Of a DNA stretch of 19,448 nt, positions 15,296 through 19,448 are shown piece after piece. The notes under the pieces are model-generated. The model was given only the letters and a program-made list of their open reading frames with translations. It was not told the DNA's origin and ran no database searches. The DNA is from an uncultured Candidatus Saccharibacteria bacterium (lineage in GTDB: Bacteria; Patescibacteriota; Saccharimonadia; Saccharimonadales; Saccharimonadaceae): assembly GCA_937958235.1 (NCBI GenBank), contig CALFGG010000058.1, positions 1-19,448 on the forward strand. The letters are read 5' to 3'. Every line of letters begins with the position of its first letter. Position 1 is the stretch's first letter. The translations under genes and the position numbers were made by a program.

Positions 15296-16492
15296 CTAGA
15301 TCTTATTTAGCAAGTCATTTGCGCGAACAATCATTTCATCAGACTCATCAGTCTTAATTACATAGATTGGTTTTGATCCGACGGCCGCGATATTGCAATA
15401 TCTTTCATTCATATCGCCACTATTTTTTTCTTCATCGATTGTAAAGCCAAGATACCCAAGCTTCTGTACCACTCGACGTCTAACATCATCAGACCTTTCG
15501 CCAATTGTCGCAGTGAAAACTAGAGCATCTACTCCACCCAAAGAGGCTGCCATTTGACCAATTGCAGATTGTAGACGATAAATATATAGAGCATGTGCAA
15601 ACACACCGCGCGAGTCACCTTCATCCCTTAACTTAATAATTTCGCGCATGTCATCACTTTGGCCAGAAACACCCAAAAGTCCCCCCTGCTTATTTAGATA
15701 TTTTTCAAGCTCATCATCCGTTTTTAAACCTAACTCACGCTTAATTGCAAGTGCAGCAGCAACATCAATCGAGCCGGTCCTTGTTGCCATCATTACCCCC
15801 TCAAGCGGAGTATAGCCCATGGTTGTGTCATGTGATTTACCATTATACACTGCAGTAATTGACGAGCCTGAACCCACATGACAAACAATCATCTTTTCTT
15901 CTAAAATATCCTGTTCACGCATATATCTAGCGATCGAACCAACCGAAAGACCATGATACCCCCAACGCTTAATATCATATTTATTAGCAACCTCAGTATC
16001 GATTGCGTAAGCCTTCATCAATTCTGGCCTTGAATTATGAAAACCAGAATCTGAAATCGCAATCACAGTAGTTTCCTTAAAAGTCTTCTTTAATTGCTCA
16101 ATTTCATTAGCAATTACAGGTGCATGTAGTGGGGCTCGTGCTTTTGCGGTTTCAAGTTGAGCCAGACACTCTTCATCTACAATATGGTCTTCTGCAAAAT
16201 AACTTCCTGGTGCGGCCACGCGGGCTAAAATTGCATCAAGTTTGGTTGGACCACCAATATACTGCTCGTCCACTAAGATTTTTTCCAAACCAGATACTAC
16301 CTCATTAAGAGTCGTAAATTTTGTTTCCGTTTTATTTTTTGTACCATCAGCTTTTTTCAGCGTATATACAATCTTGTCCCCCTCAAACTCAAAATGCAAT
16401 GCGCATAGAAAGTTATTGCCACGATATAGAGCATATTTCCGAGAACTACTCCCAGGGTTAGTAATCAGAATTAATCGATCGTTATTCATCAT
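15296..16492 (-). CDS. ackA: Acetate kinase
   Basis: A 398-residue enzyme that transfers phosphate between acetyl phosphate and ADP, giving ATP in fermentation. N-terminal NPGSSS (12-17), Arg91, Asp148, His180 (WGYHG) and the ATP-site segment HVGSGSS are all present at positions that agree with Methanosarcina AckA numbering; a C-terminal Glu386 fits the essential Glu384. RVVHGG of typical enzymes is RVAAPG here, and the acetate pocket residues corresponding to Val93 and Phe179 are Ala and Tyr. This suggests room for a larger acyl group such as propionate. No phosphotransacetylase gene is visible nearby. GAGGAG lies before an ATGATG start; the second ATG has the better spacing. The gene stands alone on the minus strand, divergent from dnaJ. 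Confidence 0.9.
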   Translation of the reverse strand: MMNNDRLILITNPGSSSRKYALYRGNNFLCALHFEFEGDKIVYTLKKADGTKNKTETKFTTLNEVVSGLEKILVDEQYIGGPTKLDAILARVAAPGSYFAEDHIVDEECLAQLETAKARAPLHAPVIANEIEQLKKTFKETTVIAISDSGFHNSRPELMKAYAIDTEVANKYDIKRWGYHGLSVGSIARYMREQDILEEKMIVCHVGSGSSITAVYNGKSHDTTMGYTPLEGVMMATRTGSIDVAAALAIKRELGLKTDDELEKYLNKQGGLLGVSGQSDDMREIIKLRDEGDSRGVFAHALYIYRLQSAIGQMAASLGGVDALVFTATIGERSDDVRRRVVQKLGYLGFTIDEEKNSGDMNERYCNIAAVGSKPIYVIKTDESDEMIVRANDLLNKI

Positions 16493-16513
16493 TTACTCCT
16501 CTTTTATATCATC

Positions 16514-16519
16514 ATTATA
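16514..16519 (-). promoter_or_regulatory. -10 box of ackA
   Basis: Perfect TATAAT on the minus strand, giving a predicted leader of about 15 bases that contains the GAGGAG ribosome site. A weak -35 (CTGCAT, 16542-16537) lies 17 bases upstream, just short of the CIRCE element. Confidence 0.55.
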
Positions 16520-16549
16520 TCCTAAATATCTTTTTTATGCAGAGATTAT

Positions 16550-16576
16550 TTAGCACTCTTGCATTTTGAGTGCTAA
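16550..16576 (+). promoter_or_regulatory. CIRCE operator (HrcA binding site) for the J-domain gene
   Basis: TTAGCACTC (16550-16558), 9-base spacer, GAGTGCTAA (16568-16576): a perfect match to the CIRCE consensus. It covers the -35 box and most of the spacer of the dnaJ promoter, so HrcA should repress the gene until heat or protein-folding stress. Confidence 0.95.
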
Positions 16577-16587
16577 AACACTATAAT
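16559..16587 (+). promoter_or_regulatory. Promoter of the J-domain gene
   Basis: TTGCAT (16559-16564), 17-base spacer, perfect TATAAT (16582-16587). The -10 ends 11 bases before ATG 16599, so the leader is at most about 5 bases and there is no ribosome site. Confidence 0.78.
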
Positions 16588-16598
16588 TAATAGTAATT

Positions 16599-17501
16599 AT
16601 GTCTACACAAAAAGATTATTATGAAATTTTAGGCGTATCCAAAAACGCATCTGATGATGAGATTAAGAAAGCGTATCGAAAACTCGCCTTTAAATACCAT
16701 CCAGATAAAAATCCTGGCGATAAGGAAGCTGAAGCTAAATTCAAAGAAGCTACAGAAGCAAACGAGGTACTTTCCGACAAACAAAAGCGTGCACGCTACG
16801 ATCAATTTGGTCATGCAGGTGTAGGTGGAAATTCCAACAACGGCGGCGGCAATCCTTTTAGTGGCGGCAGCTACTCATTTAATGGTCAAAACTTCAATTT
16901 TGATTTTGGCGGAGATGGCAACATCGATGACATCTTCAGTACTCTCTTCGGCTTCGGTGGAGGACGAGCCCAAAGACGCCGTGGCGCAGATTATCGAACC
17001 GTTTTGACCGTCTCATTTGAAGAGTCAATTTTTGGTACCACCAAAACTGTTCAAGTTGACGGAAAAGAGATTAACCTCAAAATCCCGGCTGGTATCGATG
17101 ATGGTCAATCTATTCGACTACGTGGACATGGTGGACCCGCCCCTGACTCCTCTGGAGAGGCTGGTGACTTATTAGTCCAAATTCGAGTTCGCCCCCATAA
17201 GACCCTAACGCGCGAAGGTTATATTATTCTTTCCGAACAACATATCTCTATGATCGATGCCGCTCTTGGTTGTGAGGTAGAAATTGAAACTATTGACGGT
17301 AAAATCACCATGAAAGTACCTGCTGGCACTCAATCCAGTACTCCGTTTAAGCTTTCCGGACACGGTGTACCTATGCGCGGAGAGGAACGTGGCCCACATA
17401 TCGTAAACATTATTGTCGATACCCCAACCAACTTGTCCAAGAAACAAAAGGAATTACTTGAAGAGTTTCGTACCGCAAAAAAACGTGGTTTCTGGAATTA
17501 G
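16599..17501 (+). CDS. DnaJ-family co-chaperone lacking the zinc finger (type II, CbpA/DnaJB-like)
   Basis: A 300-residue co-chaperone that delivers clients to DnaK and stimulates its ATPase. The J domain (about 5-72) has the essential HPD at 34-36. A Gly/Phe/Asn-rich linker follows (about 73-128). Two beta-sandwich client-binding domains (about 135-285) contain KIPAGIDDGQSIRLRGHG and KVPAGTQSSTPFKLSGHG. The four CxxCxGxG repeats of true DnaJ are absent, so it is type II; the length of 300 is normal for that class. It may be the stress-regulated J protein of this genome, as it sits under CIRCE, though dnaK, grpE and hrcA are not in the window. It could be annotated dnaJ or cbpA. The message is probably leaderless or nearly so. 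Confidence 0.93.
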   Translation: MSTQKDYYEILGVSKNASDDEIKKAYRKLAFKYHPDKNPGDKEAEAKFKEATEANEVLSDKQKRARYDQFGHAGVGGNSNNGGGNPFSGGSYSFNGQNFNFDFGGDGNIDDIFSTLFGFGGGRAQRRRGADYRTVLTVSFEESIFGTTKTVQVDGKEINLKIPAGIDDGQSIRLRGHGGPAPDSSGEAGDLLVQIRVRPHKTLTREGYIILSEQHISMIDAALGCEVEIETIDGKITMKVPAGTQSSTPFKLSGHGVPMRGEERGPHIVNIIVDTPTNLSKKQKELLEEFRTAKKRGFWN

Positions 17502-17504
17502 TTC

Positions 17505-17513
17505 TTATCCACA
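17505..17513 (+). promoter_or_regulatory. Sequence identical to the DnaA-box consensus
   Basis: TTATCCACA in the short gap after the J-domain gene, next to the -10 element of the following gene. It is a single copy with no cluster around it, so it may be chance or a DnaA-regulated promoter site rather than an origin. Confidence 0.3.
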
Positions 17514-17521
17514 AACAGCCT

Positions 17522-17532
17522 TATGCTATAAT
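17522..17532 (+). promoter_or_regulatory. Extended -10 promoter of the two-gene unknown operon
   Basis: TATGCTATAAT, the same 11 bases as before the S41 protease gene, ending 10 bases before ATG 17543. No ribosome site; a leader of 0-4 bases is expected. Confidence 0.7.
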
Positions 17533-17542
17533 TATCTAAGTA

Positions 17543-18190
17543 ATGACGATTGAGAATACAGAAAACGGCAACAATATAGCAAGCAAACAATCTCATCCCT
17601 TATTGGTTTTTCTAGGACTTATTATTACCCCTTTCTTGGTGGTGGGGGCAACATTTTCTGTTTTTCAAACAAAACCAGTCTACGCTGAAGGTTATGATCT
17701 AAATACAATAACCCATAAAAAGCTAAACGATTTAGAGAGAGGAAACATCTCCACTGGTTGTGCCTCGATTCAGGTTAGTCTGAGAAATCTACAAAAAAAT
17801 GACTCAAAGACTCGTGTACTCCTTGGCACTAGTTATCAAACACTCTTAACCAACTATCTTTCACCTCTAAACATTCGTCTTATCAAAAACAATTTGCCAG
17901 ACATTAATCTCAGTCGCGTTCAAACTGAAATGTTCGCCTCCCGTAATGATTTTACTAATCTTTTTATTGCTTACAGTCAACATTTAGAAACACTCATCTC
18001 CCTAGACTGCAAAAATCAGCCCAATGAATTTTATTATGAGCTTGAAAATGTGCGTTTTTTACGAGAAAAACTCGAAGACTCGGTTACAAAAACCAACAAC
18101 ATCGTTTCCTCGCATCTACAATTAGTAGATCAGCTTAAGCATAACATGACAATCAAAGATTCCGAGAACCAGAAAAAGGAGAATCAATGA
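17543..18190 (+). CDS. Exported protein of unknown function
   Basis: A 215-residue protein that I do not recognise. A hydrophobic segment (about 20-41) followed by PVYA-EG suggests a long signal peptide cut after Ala48, or an uncleaved anchor. The mature part is predicted mostly helical with Leu/Asn-rich segments (for example RVQTEMFASRNDFTNLFIAY) and has only two cysteines after the signal. No enzyme motif was seen. Its stop overlaps the start of the next gene (ATGA), so the two are translationally coupled and probably act together on the cell surface. Its initiation looks leaderless, while the downstream gene has an AAGGAGAAT ribosome site inside this one. Confidence 0.78.
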   Translation: MTIENTENGNNIASKQSHPLLVFLGLIITPFLVVGATFSVFQTKPVYAEGYDLNTITHKKLNDLERGNISTGCASIQVSLRNLQKNDSKTRVLLGTSYQTLLTNYLSPLNIRLIKNNLPDINLSRVQTEMFASRNDFTNLFIAYSQHLETLISLDCKNQPNEFYYELENVRFLREKLEDSVTKTNNIVSSHLQLVDQLKHNMTIKDSENQKKENQ

Positions 18191-18528
18191 ACCACTTTAC
18201 ATCAAGAGGAGGTAAAGCTCTAATTCGATTAGGCATCATCTCCACCATAATTGCAATCGCAACAACCGGCCTATCTTTATATTTCTATCACGCCAGTGGC
18301 GATATTTACATCGACCGTTCTCGACCTGGATTCCTCCCAGAAAAGCACGAAAACGAACAATTCGACAATAATTCATCCTATCGTTTTTCTGAAGAAGGCA
18401 AAATTAGCGAACAAGAAATTGAAGAATACCTAGAGAATATTCGACCAATCATCAATACTATCAACGAGACTAAAAAACCGTTTTCCAAAGATAGTCTTTC
18501 TGATAAATCGCTAGGTATTTCTAATTAG
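18187..18528 (+). CDS. Small single-span membrane protein of unknown function
   Basis: A 113-residue protein with one membrane helix (about 12-34), a basic N-terminus (inside) and an extracytoplasmic acidic tail. The stretch immediately after the helix, GDIYIDRSRPGFLPE (38-52), is the most motif-like part; the rest is rich in Glu, Asn and Ser. It overlaps the preceding gene by 4 bases in the ATGA arrangement and has AAGGAG at good spacing. I see no known domain. A two-protein surface complex with the upstream exported protein is the simplest reading. It is the last gene before the sequence changes to phage-like. Confidence 0.75.
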   Translation: MNHFTSRGGKALIRLGIISTIIAIATTGLSLYFYHASGDIYIDRSRPGFLPEKHENEQFDNNSSYRFSEEGKISEQEIEEYLENIRPIINTINETKKPFSKDSLSDKSLGISN

Positions 18529-18609
18529 TCACCACTCCACAACCACATAAAAACTAGAATCCACTAATACCTCGCCTTTTGCACTCTTTTCTACTATTCA
18601 ATATAAGAC

Positions 18610-18638
18610 TTTACAAAATCTATATTTTATTTTAGAAT
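18610..18638 (+). promoter_or_regulatory. Promoter facing the small ORF and terminase genes
   Basis: TTTACA (18610-18615), 17-base spacer, TAGAAT (18633-18638). The predicted start near 18645 lies about 36 bases before the ATG at 18681. Confidence 0.55.
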
Positions 18639-18680
18639 ATATAAAATCTAGTATTATTATTTGAGTAGGGAGAATTTAAA

Positions 18681-18740
18681 ATGGGGTCGCTAAGAGAAGC
18701 GCTATTAAAAAATGGCACTAATGAACCCAAATGGCACTAA
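18681..18740 (+). CDS. Possible 19-residue peptide ORF
   Basis: ATG 18681 to TAA 18738-18740, preceded by AGGGAGA with good spacing and by a plausible promoter. The predicted peptide begins MGSLREALLKNG and ends in EPKWH. It could be a leader peptide, a small regulatory protein or the decayed end of a gene. No family is recognised. Confidence 0.35.
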   Translation: MGSLREALLKNGTNEPKWH

Positions 18741-18741
18741 T
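18710..18741 (+). repeat. Short direct repeat, 13 bases twice
   Basis: AAATGGCACTAAT at 18710-18722 and again at 18729-18741, separated by 6 bases. The two copies are read in different frames of the small ORF; the second contains its stop codon. Confidence 0.7.
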
Positions 18742-18760
18742 TAAGTGATATTATGTTAGT

Positions 18761-18817
18761 ATCAGCAAGAGGCTGATAGGCTCCTATATATTTTTTACCG
18801 AAGGGCGTAATGCCCTT
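18761..18817 (+). other. Two adjacent RNA hairpins of unknown role
   Basis: ATCAGC (18761-18766) pairs with GCTGAT (18772-18777), and AAGGGC (18801-18806) pairs with GCCCTT (18812-18817). Neither is followed by a T tract typical of a terminator. They lie in the leader region between the tiny ORF and the terminase. Confidence 0.4.
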
Positions 18818-18896
18818 AATGACTACAACAAAATAAAAAAGCAAAGGTAACAATATACTATTGGTTCTGATAGAGGTAAGTAGTCGCCTCTCGTTA

Positions 18897-18919
18897 AGTC
18901 ACTCATTGAGTGGCTTTTT
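18897..18919 (+). terminator. Rho-independent terminator just before the terminase gene
   Basis: Stem AGTCACTC (18897-18904) / GAGTGGCT (18908-18915), one G-U pair, loop ATT, followed by TTTTT. It would end transcription entering from the left, or act as an attenuator for the packaging genes. Confidence 0.72.
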
Positions 18920-18957
18920 GATTTTTCAAGAAGTGGAGGTGATGGAAAATCACTAAA

Positions 18958-19431
18958 TTGACTTTAAAACAACAAAGATTCGCTGATGAGTACATCATCA
19001 GCGCAAATGCGACAGATGCTGCTATTAAGGCAGGGTATAGTGAAAAGACTGCTAGAAGCCAAGGACAGCGTCTGTTGACAAAAGCTGACATTTCTGATTA
19101 CATTCAAAAACGAATGGAAGAACTCCAAGATGAAAAAATCTTGACGCAAAAACAAATTCTTTTGATGCTGTCAGAGATTGCTTCTGGTCAAGCCATGGAA
19201 ACCACAGTAGTCACGACTAAGGTTGCCGAATTAAAACTAGACCCTGTGAGTGGTAAGTCTGTTAAAGTCTACAACGAAATTCCTCAACTTGTCGAATATC
19301 CGACGAAGAATAGCGATAGAAATAAAGCTTTGGAATTGTTAGGTAAACGATATAAGATGTGGACTGATAAAGTAGATGCAGACGTTTATGGAACGGTGGT
19401 GTTTGCGAATGAGTCAGACATACCAGATTAA
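18958..19431 (+). CDS. Phage terminase small subunit
   Basis: A 157-residue (or 160-residue) DNA-packaging protein that recognises phage DNA and presents it to the large subunit. The N-terminal part LTLKQQRFADEYIISANATDAAI..GYSEKTARSQGQRLL is the classic helix-turn-helix region of the Terminase_2 family found in phages of Gram-positive bacteria. The rest (DEKILTQKQILLMLSEIASG) also fits, and length is normal. The start is unclear: TTG 18958 is 18 bases past the ribosome core GGAGG (18935-18939), while the in-frame ATC at 18949 has ideal spacing and would give the common beginning TKLTLKQQ. An ATG at 18942 is out of frame and stops after four codons. Codon choice differs from the chromosomal genes to the left. 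Confidence 0.9.
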   Translation: MTLKQQRFADEYIISANATDAAIKAGYSEKTARSQGQRLLTKADISDYIQKRMEELQDEKILTQKQILLMLSEIASGQAMETTVVTTKVAELKLDPVSGKSVKVYNEIPQLVEYPTKNSDRNKALELLGKRYKMWTDKVDADVYGTVVFANESDIPD

Positions 19432-19448
19432 ACAGAATGATATTGTCG
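19409..19448 (+). CDS. Probable terminase large subunit, first 13 codons only
   Basis: ATG 19409 opens a frame (MSQTYQIKQNDIV) that runs off the window and overlaps the end of the small-subunit gene by 23 bases in another frame. Large subunits commonly follow small subunits with such overlaps. The visible part is too short to show any ATPase motif, so the call rests on context. Confidence 0.5.
   Translation, partial: MSQTYQIKQNDIV

Larger units (their letters stand above)
18529..18957. other. 429-base intergenic junction between chromosomal genes and phage packaging genes
   Basis: This stretch has no gene except a possible 19-codon ORF. From left to right it holds an AT-rich segment with a good promoter (18610-18638), the tiny ORF (18681-18740) with a short direct repeat, two hairpins (18761-18817), a weak stem (AGAGG 18872-18876 / CCTCT 18887-18891), a terminator (18897-18919) and the ribosome site of the terminase gene (18935-18943). 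No tRNA, integrase or attachment-site repeat was found. Confidence 0.6.
18661..19448 (+). mobile_element. Left edge of a prophage-like segment (packaging module), continuing beyond the window
   Basis: Terminase small subunit and the start of a probable large subunit in the usual phage order, with codon choice unlike the genes to the left (more TTG for Leu and AGA/CGA for Arg). The left boundary is only approximate. No integrase or lysogeny genes lie between the chromosomal genes and the terminase. Confidence 0.5.

Noticed and set aside
18187..18190. Possible alternative genetic code (TGA as Gly, as in some Patescibacteria)
   Set aside because: The long genes are open with TAA/TAG stops and contain no in-frame TGA, and TGA is a sensible stop in the ATGA overlap here. 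The standard code fits.
18541..18957. tRNA gene or attachment site at the phage junction
   Set aside because: I looked for a cloverleaf and for direct repeats of core length; the hairpins do not form a tRNA, and the 13-base repeat is local, not flanking an element.

Overview
The window looks like chromosome from a small-genome, fermentative, wall-bearing bacterium of the Patescibacteria (CPR), most likely Saccharibacteria (TM7). This is inferred, not proven. Supporting points are very short intergenic gaps, AT-rich spacers, a class III ribonucleotide reductase under NrdR, acetate kinase as energy enzyme, an ftsEX/coiled-coil CHAP hydrolase pair, a secreted actinobacterial-style cutinase, and a large repeat protein whose N-terminal half resembles proteins I associate with CPR genomes. 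The standard genetic code is used: the genes are open without in-frame TGA, and TGA is a real stop in an ATGA overlap at 18187-18190.

Layout. 1-225: the 3' end of an ADP-ribosylglycohydrolase-family gene with a terminator. 331-672: a small two-helix membrane protein. 838-3174: a 778-residue protein with a soluble N-terminal half and a C-terminal array of about eleven 26-28-residue repeats. 3278-7968: an envelope block, ftsE, ftsX, a secreted coiled-coil CHAP peptidoglycan hydrolase, an S41 (C-terminal processing) protease and a glutaredoxin-like protein. 8025-8765: an alpha/beta hydrolase, convergent with a dCMP/cytidine deaminase (8783-9349, minus). 9552-11897: a secreted cutinase-like protein with a long C-terminal region, whose 3' end overlaps a 70-residue protein on the minus strand. 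12160-15231: nrdD and nrdG, with two NrdR boxes on a near-consensus promoter. 15296-16492 (minus): ackA. 16550-17501: a CIRCE operator followed by a J-domain chaperone without a zinc finger. 17543-18528: two overlapping genes for unknown exported or membrane-anchored proteins. 18541-19448: an abrupt change to phage packaging genes, a terminase small subunit and the start of a probable large subunit, preceded by a hairpin-rich spacer with a tiny ORF.

How the genes fit together. FtsEX probably gates the CHAP hydrolase at division, as FtsEX does with PcsB- or RipC-type hydrolases, and the S41 protease may trim envelope proteins in the same process. NrdD/NrdG supply deoxynucleotides without oxygen, the deaminase feeds dUMP/dTMP supply, and AckA makes ATP from acyl phosphate, which suits an anaerobic or microaerophilic fermenting epibiont. 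The cutinase-like protein could act on lipids or esters of a partner cell.

The clearest cross-cutting signal is regulatory. About seven genes have an extended or near-consensus -10 box ending only 6-11 bases before the ATG and no Shine-Dalgarno sequence, so their mRNAs should be leaderless or nearly so. The other genes have ordinary Shine-Dalgarno sites. The phage segment at the right end may be a true prophage, a rearrangement or a chimeric join; the sequence alone cannot decide.
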